A stretch of 64,000 bases of DNA, taken from the NCBI RefSeq assembly GCF_030813505.1, contig NZ_JAUSUE010000009.1; one strand, 5' to 3'. Positions within the stretch are counted from its first letter, which is position 1; every line of letters begins with the position of its first letter. Below are positions 8,269-17,317 of the stretch, piece after piece. Made by a program: the position numbers and the translations under genes. The stretch is from Pectinatus haikarae (lineage in GTDB: Bacteria > Bacillota > Negativicutes > Selenomonadales > Selenomonadaceae). The notes below the pieces were generated by a model. It made no database searches. It worked only from the letters and a program-made list of their open reading frames with translations, and was not told where the DNA came from.

Positions 8269-10497
8269 TTAAGTCCGGGCAGTCGCTTTTACTGCAGTTG
8301 ATTTACTGACAGTTGACTTCGTCTTGATTTCTTTCAACTCAGCATTTATCGGATGGTCTTTCCTTGTTTCACAATTTTCATTGCCGCAATAAAAAAGGAC
8401 CTTACCATTTTTGTACCGATGCTGGAACATATTGGCTCCGCATTTTTCGCAGATTTTATCAGCAGCGGGCATATCCCAGCTGACAAAATCGCAGTCAGGG
8501 TAATTTTCGCAACCATAAAAAATCCGTCCCCTCTTTGTTTTTCGCTCAACCACCCGTCCATTGCATTTTGGACACTTTGCTCCCGTATCCTTTAATATTG
8601 GTTTAGTATTACGGCACTCTGGGAATCCCGGGCATGCCAGAAACTTACTGAAGCGTCCCTGCTTGATAACCATAAGGCGTCCGCATTTTTCACATCTTAC
8701 ATCTGATACTTCTTCGGGGATATCTACATGTCCTATTTCTGCATCGGCTTTTTCCATAGTTTTTTCAAAGGGACCGTAAAATTCTTCAAGCAGTTTATTT
8801 TTATCCATAGTACCTTCCGCAACTTTGTCCAGCCTTCCCTCAAGATCAGCCGTAAATTTTGCATCAACGATGTCTCTGAAATATTCCTCCAGCATGTCCA
8901 GCACAATAAACCCAAGCTCTGTAGGCTCAAATTTTTTCTCACGCCTAACCACATAGCCGCGTGCCAGAATAGTTTCAATGATGGGGGCATATGTACTTGG
9001 CCGGCCAATACCTTTTTCTTCGAGAGTTTTCACTATTGAAGCATCATTGTAACGGGCAGGCGGTTCGGTAAAATGCTGTTCCGGCAGAATTTTTTGCAAA
9101 TGTACCGGACTGCCGACAGAAACATCCGGAAGTATTACATCTTTTTCTTTCTTTTTATCATTTTCATCATAAACAGCGGTAAAACCAGCAAATTTCAAAA
9201 CAGAACCTACTGCCTTAGCTGTATAAATACCAGCTTTTATGAGTATACTCATAGTATCATAAAGTGCCGGTGTCATTTGACTGGCCAAAAATCTCTGCCA
9301 AACAAGACGATACAATTTCAGCTGTTCTTTTGATAAAAATTCTTCCAGCAGTGACGGAGTAAGTGAACAATCTGTGGGGCGTACAGCTTCATGTGCATCC
9401 TGGGCATCTTTTTTTGCCGCATAAATAGGAGGTTTTGCAGGAAGGTATTTATCGCCAAAATTATCCGTTATATATACTCTGGCATCTTTCTGCGCCAGCT
9501 CAGAAATACGGGTAGAATCTGTACGCATGTAGGTTATTAAACCGGTAGGTCCCTTTTTCCCTATATTTATGCCTTCATATAACTGCTGAGCTATCATCAT
9601 TGTCCGTCTTGAAGTAAATCCCAGCTTTCTTGCTGAATCCTGCTGCAATGAACTCGTAGTAAAAGGTGCAGGTGCCTTCCTGCGCCTTTCACTTTTTTTG
9701 ACATCGGCAATATTAAAAGTTTGTTTTCGCAGCTCTTTTTCAATTTTTTTTGCATCCTGCTCAGAGGTTATATTTATTTTCTTATCATCAATCAAAGAGA
9801 GTTCCGCATTAAGCACAGCCTTTTTGTCATCGAGTTTGAATTTTAACTCTACCGTCCAATACTCTTCCGGTATAAAAGCACGTATTTCCTTTTCCCTGTC
9901 GCATATTATTTTAACAGCTACCGATTGAACACGGCCTGCACTCAATCCTTTTTTTATCTTACGCCAGAGCAGCGGACTGAGTTTGTACCCGACTATCCGG
10001 TCCAGCATACGCCTTGCCTGTTGTGCATCTACCAAATCAATATTCACCGTTCGCGGAGTTTTTATTGCCTCATTAATAGCCGGCTTAGTTATTTCATTAA
10101 AAACAATGCGGCATTTTTCCGTTTCACTTACTCCCAACAGATATGCCAAATGCCATGAGATTGCCTCACCCTCGCGATCAGGGTCAGATGCCAAATAAAT
10201 TTTATCCGCATTCTTAGCTTCTTTTTTCAGAGATTTTATCAAATCTCCCTTGCCGCGTATATTTATATACTTAGGTGTAAAATTATTTTCAGTATCAATG
10301 CCAAACTGGCTTTTGGGCAGATCTCTCAAATGTCCCATAGAAGCCAGCACCTCGTATTTTCTATTGCCAAGATATTTTTCTATAGTTTTAGCCTTAGCTG
10401 GTGATTCCACTATTACTAAAGTTTTTTTTAACGCAGTCTTTTTTTTTCTTGTTTTAGTTTTTAATATTTTTTTTGATTCTTCTACCTTTTTGTTCAA
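8269..10497 (-). CDS. topA: DNA topoisomerase I (type IA)
   Basis: Relaxes negative supercoils. 742 aa: basic N-terminal extension (residues 1-24, KKKTALKK), TOPRIM domain with DPDREGE at 105-111, and the active-site tyrosine Y323 within GLITYMRTDS. The C terminus carries three four-cysteine zinc modules (CEKCG..C..C, CPKC..C..C, CEKCG..C..C), then a Lys/Thr/Ser-rich tail. The start is TTG at 10497, six bases after GGGGAG, and it overlaps the dprA stop by four bases, indicating translational coupling. Confidence 0.97.
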   Translation of the reverse strand: MNKKVEESKKILKTKTRKKKTALKKTLVIVESPAKAKTIEKYLGNRKYEVLASMGHLRDLPKSQFGIDTENNFTPKYINIRGKGDLIKSLKKEAKNADKIYLASDPDREGEAISWHLAYLLGVSETEKCRIVFNEITKPAINEAIKTPRTVNIDLVDAQQARRMLDRIVGYKLSPLLWRKIKKGLSAGRVQSVAVKIICDREKEIRAFIPEEYWTVELKFKLDDKKAVLNAELSLIDDKKINITSEQDAKKIEKELRKQTFNIADVKKSERRRKAPAPFTTSSLQQDSARKLGFTSRRTMMIAQQLYEGINIGKKGPTGLITYMRTDSTRISELAQKDARVYITDNFGDKYLPAKPPIYAAKKDAQDAHEAVRPTDCSLTPSLLEEFLSKEQLKLYRLVWQRFLASQMTPALYDTMSILIKAGIYTAKAVGSVLKFAGFTAVYDENDKKKEKDVILPDVSVGSPVHLQKILPEQHFTEPPARYNDASIVKTLEEKGIGRPSTYAPIIETILARGYVVRREKKFEPTELGFIVLDMLEEYFRDIVDAKFTADLEGRLDKVAEGTMDKNKLLEEFYGPFEKTMEKADAEIGHVDIPEEVSDVRCEKCGRLMVIKQGRFSKFLACPGFPECRNTKPILKDTGAKCPKCNGRVVERKTKRGRIFYGCENYPDCDFVSWDMPAADKICEKCGANMFQHRYKNGKVLFYCGNENCETRKDHPINAELKEIKTKSTVSKSTAVKATART

Positions 10498-11594
10498 TGA
10501 ATTCTCCCCTTAGCAGAGCGTACGTACATCCCCGGCAGCGTTTCTTCAACTATTTTTTTTAATTTCATCTGCAATAAAATGAAACTTATATTGGAAACAT
10601 CTGTACGCAATTTATATATTATTTCATCGACACCGAGAGCCTGCTCATATGCTAAAATATCATATACTTTTTTTTCTTCCAGCGACATGGGCAATACGCT
10701 CTCCGATCTTTTTACCAAGACCGCTTTTTCCCTGCTGATGCCATATTCTTCTATAATATCCCCGGCGCAGACAACAAGTTTTGCACCTTGCTGAATCAAA
10801 TGATTGCATCCTTCACTCTGTTCAGAATAAACACTGCCCGGAACAGCAAAAACATCCCGGCCTTCACTGATTGCCATTTCAGCTGTTATCAAAGAACCGC
10901 TGCGTTTTGCCGCTTCAACGACAACAGTACCCAAAGATATCCCGCTTATTATTCTGTTTCGTGCCGGAAAAAAAGCTGCAAGAGGCTGTGTGCCCGGTGC
11001 ATACTCAGAAATCACCGCACCTTTTTCAGCAATTTCATCTAATATCTTTTTATTTTCTCTGGGATAGGCTACATCTATGCCACATCCCAGTACAGCAACT
11101 GTTTTACCCTTGCTCAGTGCGCCGCGATGGGCAAAAGTATCAATTCCATGTGCGGCACCGCTTACTATTATAAAATCTTCACCAGCTAAATCAGCAGCAA
11201 ATGTTTCCGCAAGACTTTTGCCGTACACAGAAGATTTTCGTGACCCGACAACAGCCAAATGTTTTTTTTCATTATGCAGGCATCCTCTGCAAAAAAGTAC
11301 TGCAGGCGGATTATATATATTTTTTAATAATTCTGGGTACTCCGATTCAGCAGCTGTCAAAAGCTTTATATTCTTTGACTCCCAATTGGCCGCGGCTGTA
11401 TCTACATCGAAAGACTTCCGATGTCTGAATAATTTTTTGCACAGCGGTTCGGCTAGAGTTTTGCTTGCCTCTATATCATTGTCTGAAGCATTCCATGCAT
11501 TAACAGCACTGCCAAAATAGTCAACAATTCGTTTCAGACTGGCATTGCCTATACCTGAAACCATTTGCAACGCTGCTAAAAAATATTTTTCCAT
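10494..11594 (-). CDS. dprA: DNA-processing protein DprA (Smf)
   Basis: DprA loads RecA on incoming single-stranded DNA during natural transformation; it is also common in non-competent bacteria. 366 aa: N-terminal helix-hairpin-helix-like region (MVSGIGNASLKRIVDYFG), the Rossmann-fold core with VVGSRKSSVYG, SGAAHGIDTFAH and GCGIDVAYPREN, and a C-terminal winged helix of about 60 residues. Its ATG follows a GGTGGA-type site. Overlaps topA by four bases. No other competence gene is in the window. Confidence 0.96.
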   Translation of the reverse strand: MEKYFLAALQMVSGIGNASLKRIVDYFGSAVNAWNASDNDIEASKTLAEPLCKKLFRHRKSFDVDTAAANWESKNIKLLTAAESEYPELLKNIYNPPAVLFCRGCLHNEKKHLAVVGSRKSSVYGKSLAETFAADLAGEDFIIVSGAAHGIDTFAHRGALSKGKTVAVLGCGIDVAYPRENKKILDEIAEKGAVISEYAPGTQPLAAFFPARNRIISGISLGTVVVEAAKRSGSLITAEMAISEGRDVFAVPGSVYSEQSEGCNHLIQQGAKLVVCAGDIIEEYGISREKAVLVKRSESVLPMSLEEKKVYDILAYEQALGVDEIIYKLRTDVSNISFILLQMKLKKIVEETLPGMYVRSAKGRIH

Positions 11595-11759
11595 TCAAGT
11601 CCACCTGTAAAATAAAAATATACCAGAGTCATAATAAATATATCGTGTATACTAAAATCAAGGCAGTTCAACTATCACATAAACTTCTTATGATTATAAT
11701 TAAGTTTTTTCTGTCCGTCAACAATAAATTGACCACCATGCAGCAAAAAATCCTTTATA

Positions 11760-11814
11760 CAAAAGAAAAACCAGCAAAAAGCTTCCCCTTTAAAGAGAAT
11801 ATTTCCACTGGTTT
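11760..11814 (-). terminator. Intrinsic terminator after gatB
   Basis: Stem AAACCAG/CTGGTTT (11768-11774 and 11808-11814) with partial inner pairing, followed on the minus strand by TTTTTCTTTTG. It begins about 50 bases after the gatB stop and ends the gatCAB unit. The rest of the 11,595-11,863 gap is AT-rich; it must hold the dprA promoter but I could not pick one with confidence. Confidence 0.65.
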
Positions 11815-11863
11815 GCTTCAATATATAATTAATTCATTTCACCTGATAATAAATTCATGATCA

Positions 11864-13303
11864 TTAGACTAGTTTTGTCTTTAACAGTGTATTTACTGTT
11901 CCAGGATTTGCTTTACCTTTGCTGGCTTTCATCACCTGCCCTACTAAAAAGCCGATTGATTTAACATTACCGCCTTTATAATCGGCAACAGGTTTCGGAT
12001 TATCGGCTATAACAGTATCTACTATTTTTTCGATAGCTGCTGTATCTGTTATTTGAACAAGTCCTTTTTCTTTGACTATAGCTTCCGGTTCAGCCCCTGT
12101 TTTCCACATTTCACCGAAAACTTCTTTGGCTATTTTAGAAGATATTACCCCTTTTTCTACCAGTTTTATCATTTTCCCAAGATATTTTGCTGATACAGGA
12201 GAATTTTGAATATCCTTGTTTTCCGCATGGAGCTGTTTTGAAAGATCACCCATCAGCCAATTGGCCGCCAGCTTAGCATCGGCACCATCGCATATAATGT
12301 CATCAAAATATTCAGCCATCGCTCTTGAATTGGTTATGATGCCTGCATCATATGCCGAAAGTCCATGCTCTTCCATTAATTTCGTTTTTCGGGCATCCGG
12401 CAGCATTGGTAAAGATTGCTTTAACGCTTCTATTTGTTCATCCGTAGTAATAATCGGCACAAGATCAGGTTCCGGCATGTAACGATAATCCTGCGCCTGT
12501 TCCTTTGTTCTCATGGAAAGTGTCATGCCCTTATTGTCATCCCAGGTTCTGGTTTCCTGTACAATATGTCCGCCGTCCTCTAAGATTTCCCGCTGCCGAT
12601 CTATTTCATATTCGAGTGCATTTTCAGCCATTTTAAAAGAATTGATGTTTTTCATTTCTGCTTTTGTTCCCAATTTTTCTGTACCTTCAGGACGCAGAGA
12701 AACATTGACGTCAGCCCGCAGATTTCCCTCTTCCATTTTACAGTTTGAAACATCTATGTATTCTAATATTGATTTAACTTTTTCCATGTAGACGCGTGCT
12801 TCCTCCGGAGTACGCATATCCGGTTCCGATACAATTTCGATCAAAGGTACGCCTGTACGGTTGTAATCGACATTTGAGCTTGCCGAATCTTTTATCGTAT
12901 TTCCTGAATGAACAAGCTTGCCCGCATCTTCTTCCATATGGATGCGCGTTACACGAATGCGTTTTGTTCTTCCGTCCACATTGATATCAACATATCCATG
13001 TTCGGCTATGGGCAAATCAAATTGCGAGGTCTGAAAATTTTTCGGTAAATCAGGATAATAGTAATTTTTTCTGTCGAATTTACTGAATTTATTAATGGTA
13101 CAGTTAAGAGCAATACCTGCCTTAATAGCAAATTCCACGACTCTTTTGTTAACTACCGGCAGCACTCCGGGCAGTCCGAGGCAGACTGGGCAGACATGCG
13201 TATTCTGTTCAGCCCCAAAACTTGTTTCGCAGCCGCAGAAAATTTTAGTTTTAGTTTTCAGTTCGCTGTGTATTTCCAGCCCAATTACCGCTTCATATTC
13301 CAT
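11864..13303 (-). CDS. gatB: Aspartyl/glutamyl-tRNA(Asn/Gln) amidotransferase subunit B
   Basis: GatB phosphorylates Glu-tRNA(Gln) or Asp-tRNA(Asn) and receives ammonia channelled from GatA. 479 aa, normal length. Begins MEYEAVIGLEIHSELKTKTK with CGC and CPVCLGLPGVLPV, the zinc-site and catalytic cradle segments; DYRYMPEPDL is also conserved. The C-terminal YqeY-like tail ends with GQVMKASKGKANPGTVNTLL. The start codon overlaps the gatA stop by one base (TAATG). Confidence 0.97.
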   Translation of the reverse strand: MEYEAVIGLEIHSELKTKTKIFCGCETSFGAEQNTHVCPVCLGLPGVLPVVNKRVVEFAIKAGIALNCTINKFSKFDRKNYYYPDLPKNFQTSQFDLPIAEHGYVDINVDGRTKRIRVTRIHMEEDAGKLVHSGNTIKDSASSNVDYNRTGVPLIEIVSEPDMRTPEEARVYMEKVKSILEYIDVSNCKMEEGNLRADVNVSLRPEGTEKLGTKAEMKNINSFKMAENALEYEIDRQREILEDGGHIVQETRTWDDNKGMTLSMRTKEQAQDYRYMPEPDLVPIITTDEQIEALKQSLPMLPDARKTKLMEEHGLSAYDAGIITNSRAMAEYFDDIICDGADAKLAANWLMGDLSKQLHAENKDIQNSPVSAKYLGKMIKLVEKGVISSKIAKEVFGEMWKTGAEPEAIVKEKGLVQITDTAAIEKIVDTVIADNPKPVADYKGGNVKSIGFLVGQVMKASKGKANPGTVNTLLKTKLV

Positions 13304-14766
13304 TATTCAGTCACCTCCGCAATATTTTTATAGAAACCCTTGCTTTGCTCATAGGTATACGCAGCCTTGATTATTCCTTCTTCATCAAGCGGTTTGCCGA
13401 TAATCTGCATCCCTATAGGCAGTCCGCTGCTGCTCACACCGCATGGCAGAGATATGCCGGGCAGCCCTGCCAGATTCAAAGGAACTGTACATGCATCCTG
13501 TAGATACATCTGCAGAGGATCATTGATCATCGAACCGATTTTAAAAGCTGTAGTAGGAGCTGTAGGTGTGAGAATGACATCCACTTTTTCAAAAGCCTTA
13601 TCATAATCCTCTTTTACCAATGTACGTATTTTTAGAGCCTTTAAATAATATGCATCGTAATAACCGGCACTGAGTGCATAGTTGCCCATCATAATGCGCC
13701 GTTTCACTTCGCTGCCGAATTTTTCCGTGCGTGTATTTGTCATCATGGAAACTATGTCATCTCCATTAACACGTTCCCCATAGCTGACTCCGTCATATCT
13801 GGAAAGATTGGTCGTGGCTTCGGCAGGAGCAAGGAGATAATACGCCGCAACAGCATATTTTGTATGAGGCAGTGAAATATCTATTATTTCAGCTCCCATA
13901 GCTTTAAAATCATTAATAGCCATATGAATACTTTCCGCAACTTCCTTATCCATACCATCGACAAAGTATTCGGCTGGAATCCCTATCCTTAGTCCCTTTA
14001 CATCCTGTACCAATGATTTTGTGTAATCCGGGGATGATGCCTTAACGGAAGTAGAATCTTTTTCATCGTATCCTGTTATCACATTTAAAATATTTGCGCA
14101 GTCTGTGACATCTTTTGTCAACGGTCCTATCTGGTCAAGAGATGATGCATACGCAACTAAACCATAACGTGATACCCTTCCATAAGTCGGTTTCAGTCCG
14201 ACTATACCGCAGAAAGAAGCCGGCTGGCGGATAGATCCGCCCGTATCGGAACCAAGTGCCCACGCTGCTAAACCCCCTGCCACAGCGGCTGCCGACCCTC
14301 CGCTTGATCCGCCGGGAACATACTCCGCGTTATGAGGATTATGTGTAGGGAAAAATGCCGAGTTTTCCGTAGATCCACCCATGGCAAATTCATCCATGTT
14401 GGTCTTTCCTAATATGACGGCATTTTCTTTTTGTATTTTGTCCATTACTGCAGCATCATAAGGCGGCACAAAATTGTCCAGCATTTTTGATGCACATGTT
14501 GTTCTTATCCCCAGAGTGCAGATATTATCCTTAACGGCCCCAGGAATACCTGTTAAAAAAGGAATTTTACCCTCCGCTGCTATTTTCTTATCAGCTTTTT
14601 TGGCCGCCTTCATAGCTGTATCTGCTGTTTTTGTAATATATGCGTGCAATTTACTATCTATACTGTCAATACGCTCCAAAAATGCATCTGCAAGTTCAAC
14701 CGCAGTTACTTCCTTTTTTTCAAGCAGATCATGCAGATCATGTGCCGATTTTTTATATAATTCCAC
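13303..14766 (-). CDS. gatA: Aspartyl/glutamyl-tRNA(Asn/Gln) amidotransferase subunit A
   Basis: Amidase-signature glutaminase that releases ammonia from glutamine for GatB. 487 aa. The Ser-cisSer-Lys triad is visible at K79 (AVKDNIC), S154 (GGSSGGS) and S178 (GSDTGGSIRQPA). The start is GTG at 14766, seven bases after GAGGAGG. Second gene of gatC-gatA-gatB; 51 bases separate it from gatC. Confidence 0.97.
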   Translation of the reverse strand: MELYKKSAHDLHDLLEKKEVTAVELADAFLERIDSIDSKLHAYITKTADTAMKAAKKADKKIAAEGKIPFLTGIPGAVKDNICTLGIRTTCASKMLDNFVPPYDAAVMDKIQKENAVILGKTNMDEFAMGGSTENSAFFPTHNPHNAEYVPGGSSGGSAAAVAGGLAAWALGSDTGGSIRQPASFCGIVGLKPTYGRVSRYGLVAYASSLDQIGPLTKDVTDCANILNVITGYDEKDSTSVKASSPDYTKSLVQDVKGLRIGIPAEYFVDGMDKEVAESIHMAINDFKAMGAEIIDISLPHTKYAVAAYYLLAPAEATTNLSRYDGVSYGERVNGDDIVSMMTNTRTEKFGSEVKRRIMMGNYALSAGYYDAYYLKALKIRTLVKEDYDKAFEKVDVILTPTAPTTAFKIGSMINDPLQMYLQDACTVPLNLAGLPGISLPCGVSSSGLPIGMQIIGKPLDEEGIIKAAYTYEQSKGFYKNIAEVTE

Positions 14767-14817
14767 TTAAATCCTCCTCATATAATCGCTTATAATACCT
14801 CGAGCCTGACTTAAAAT

Positions 14818-15105
14818 TCACTCGATAATACGTGGCACTTTGAAATAACCATTCTCTTTTTCCGGTGCATTGGACAGGGCCATATCCCTGTCTAATGATG
14901 GTTTTATTTCGTCTTCACGAAAAACATTTTGCAGCGGCAGTACATGTGCCGTCGGTTCTACATTTTCCGTATCCACTTTTTGCAGCATGTCAACATACTC
15001 CAAAAAATCATTGAATTCTATAAGATATTTATCCATTTTATCCTCGGTTATTCTAAGGCGTGATAATCCTGCTACATTTTCTACATCTTTTCCTGAAACC
15101 TTCAT
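14818..15105 (-). CDS. gatC: Aspartyl/glutamyl-tRNA(Asn/Gln) amidotransferase subunit C
   Basis: Small clamp subunit that wraps and stabilises GatA-GatB. 95 aa with the typical VENVAGLSRLRITEDK start, a central LQKVDTENVEPTAHVLP and a C-terminal KENGYFKVPRIIE. First gene of the gatCAB operon, preceded by an extended -10 promoter at 15146-15151. Confidence 0.95.
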   Translation of the reverse strand: MKVSGKDVENVAGLSRLRITEDKMDKYLIEFNDFLEYVDMLQKVDTENVEPTAHVLPLQNVFREDEIKPSLDRDMALSNAPEKENGYFKVPRIIE

Positions 15106-15145
15106 TATACTCCACCATCCTACATTTATTTCGCAGATAATGTCA

Positions 15146-15174
15146 ATTATAGCACATAACCATTCGCTGTATAA
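15146..15174 (-). promoter_or_regulatory. Candidate sigma-A promoter for gatCAB (extended -10)
   Basis: On the minus strand TTATAC, 17 bases, then TGC-TATAAT: a weak -35 with an extended -10. The predicted transcript starts about 35 bases before gatC. No competing element of this quality lies between gatC and ligA. Confidence 0.5.
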
Positions 15175-15210
15175 ATACGTTCCTGTTGCGCTTATGCATG
15201 CAAATGCTAT

Positions 15211-15286
15211 TTTATCCGATGACTACCCGCTCTGATACTCCCGCTTCTGCAAGCAGTGAGTAAAGAGCGGTTAAGTCTCCATTTAT
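15211..15286. repeat. Dispersed hairpin repeat, short copy
   Basis: About 76 bases matching 42,493-42,626: TTTATCCGATGACTA, then a long imperfect hairpin (CCGCTCT..TACTC..GCTT / AAGC..GAGTA..AGAGCGG), then TTAAGTCTCCATTTAT. Relative to the other copy it lacks 57 bases between AGAGCGG and TTAAGTCTCC. Its last bases include the ligA stop codon (15,283-15,285). The element is short, carries no gene and is not flanked by evident target duplications. Confidence 0.7.
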
Positions 15287-17289
15287 TGTGCAAGCAATAT
15301 TTTCAATTCATCTTCAGATAATATTTTTATTGCCAATTTCTGTGCTTTAACAAGCTTGCTGCCGGCATTTTCTCCCGCAACTACATAATCTGTCTTAGGC
15401 GAAACAGAAGATGATATCCTGCCGCCTGCGTTTTCAATAGCTGCTGCAGCTTCCGTCCTGCTCCACATGGGTAAGGTGCCCGTCAGCACAAAGGTCCTGC
15501 CATTTAAATTGTTGCTTTCTTTATCGGCAGTTGCCTTTTCTGCCATATTTACGCCGGCTTTTTTTAGTTTTTCCAATACTGCAGCATTTTCCCCGCTGCG
15601 AAAAAACTCAAAAATCATTTTTGCGCTTATTCCGCCCATATCAGCTACCTGCTCAATATCTTCCTGTTCTGCACCAGCCAGAGCATCTATAGTCTGAAAA
15701 TGTATCGTCAGCGATTTGGCCGCAGCTTTGCCTATATTTTGAATGCCAAGTCCCGACAGCAGCCTCCAGGGAGCATTTTTCTTAGATTCCTCAATTTTTT
15801 CCAGTAATTTATCAGTGTTTTTTTCTTTGCCGATCAGCCCTTTTTCTATCAATTCCTCACGATATTTATGCAAATAATAAATATCGGCGATATCTCCCAG
15901 ATATTTATCATCGATAAGTTTTTTTATATATTTTTCACCAAAACCTTTTATATCCATAGCATTCCGTCCGACAAAATTCACCAGCCGGCCTTCAAGCTGT
16001 GCCGGACAGCTGCTGTTGGTACATCTTACATCAGCTGTATTTTCGTCACGCACGGCAGGTGCTCCGCATACAGGACATTCGTTGCCTATTATAAAAGGTT
16101 TCAAATCTGCGGTTCTTCGCTCTTTCAAAACACATCTTATTTTAGGAATGATCTCACCTGATTTGTAGACTCTGACAATGTCGCCGATTCTTATATCCAG
16201 CGTATCTATAAAATCCTGATTATGCAGCGTCGCTCTTTCCACAGTCGTGCCGCACAGTCTTACCGGTTCAAAAACTGCCGTCGGTGTGATTCTGCCCGTC
16301 CGGCCCACCGACAGATTTATGTTCAGGAGTTTTGTATCTTTTTCCTCGGGAGGATATTTATAAGCTACAGCCCATCGCGGCACCTTGGAAGTGGACCCAA
16401 GCTGCTCCCTTTGGGCAAGAGTATTTACTTTTACAACTGCCCCGTCAATATCATAAGGCAGATGTCCCCGTCTTGCCGCGATGTTTTCTATTGCCTTCCA
16501 TACGTCTTCTTTTGTCTTGCAAAGCACATAATCATGAATGACAGGTATTCCCTGATCTTTAAAATATTGTAAGGTCTCATCGTGTTTTACAAATATCCTG
16601 CCCTTTGCTTTCTGCAAATTGAAGGCAAAAAGAGAAAGTCCTCTTTTTTTGATAACACTGCTGTCGAGCTGCCGCAATGTACCGGCAGCACAATTGCGTG
16701 GATTAGCAAAAAGTTTTTTATCATTTGCAGCTTGTTCGCTATTTACCTTTTCAAAAGCCTCACGCGGCATATATACTTCACCGCGCACTTCAAGATATGG
16801 AAGTTTATCCATCAGTACTTTTTTTACTCCATGCAGATTAAGCGCATTGGCTGTTACATCTTCGCCCTCCACTATGCCGTCACCGCGTGTCACTGCTGTT
16901 TTTAATATTCCATTATAATAACGCAGAGAAAGCGACAAGCCATCTATTTTTTCTTCTACTACAAATTCGCAGTCCGGCATATTCGAAAGCACAGAGCTGA
17001 CAAATTCATCCACTTCTTCTTTGGAAAATACGTCCTGCAGACTGAGCATAGGGACATCATGCCTGACAAGTATGCCTGCTGTTCTTTTTGCAATCCCGCC
17101 TACTCGCTGCGTTGGAGAGTCGGCAGTTATCAATTGAGGATTTTCCTTTTCAATTCTTTTTAATTCCAGCATAAGCTGATCATATTGATAATCGGTTATT
17201 TCCGGGGAGTCATCATTATAATACAAATCATTATGGTGAAGTATCTCCCCGCGAAGCTCATTCAGCCTTTTTTTTATATTCTCAGCCAA
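15283..17289 (-). CDS. ligA: NAD+-dependent DNA ligase LigA
   Basis: Seals nicks in replication and repair using NAD+. 668 aa. Adenylation lysine K114 is in EEKIDGLSL; the domain order is Ia/adenylation, OB fold, four-cysteine zinc finger (CPVCGAP..CTNSSCPAQ near 405-430), helix-hairpin-helix region and C-terminal BRCT (about 590-668, NGRTFVLTGTLP). The TTG start at 17,289 is six bases after GGGAG. It follows pcrA by 28 bases, a common pairing in Bacillota. The stop codon lies inside the repeat at 15,211-15,286, so the last residues may have been shaped by that insertion. Confidence 0.97.
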   Translation of the reverse strand: MAENIKKRLNELRGEILHHNDLYYNDDSPEITDYQYDQLMLELKRIEKENPQLITADSPTQRVGGIAKRTAGILVRHDVPMLSLQDVFSKEEVDEFVSSVLSNMPDCEFVVEEKIDGLSLSLRYYNGILKTAVTRGDGIVEGEDVTANALNLHGVKKVLMDKLPYLEVRGEVYMPREAFEKVNSEQAANDKKLFANPRNCAAGTLRQLDSSVIKKRGLSLFAFNLQKAKGRIFVKHDETLQYFKDQGIPVIHDYVLCKTKEDVWKAIENIAARRGHLPYDIDGAVVKVNTLAQREQLGSTSKVPRWAVAYKYPPEEKDTKLLNINLSVGRTGRITPTAVFEPVRLCGTTVERATLHNQDFIDTLDIRIGDIVRVYKSGEIIPKIRCVLKERRTADLKPFIIGNECPVCGAPAVRDENTADVRCTNSSCPAQLEGRLVNFVGRNAMDIKGFGEKYIKKLIDDKYLGDIADIYYLHKYREELIEKGLIGKEKNTDKLLEKIEESKKNAPWRLLSGLGIQNIGKAAAKSLTIHFQTIDALAGAEQEDIEQVADMGGISAKMIFEFFRSGENAAVLEKLKKAGVNMAEKATADKESNNLNGRTFVLTGTLPMWSRTEAAAAIENAGGRISSSVSPKTDYVVAGENAGSKLVKAQKLAIKILSEDELKILLAQ

Positions 17290-17317
17290 TTTATTCTCCC
17301 TGCCTCATATGAATATC

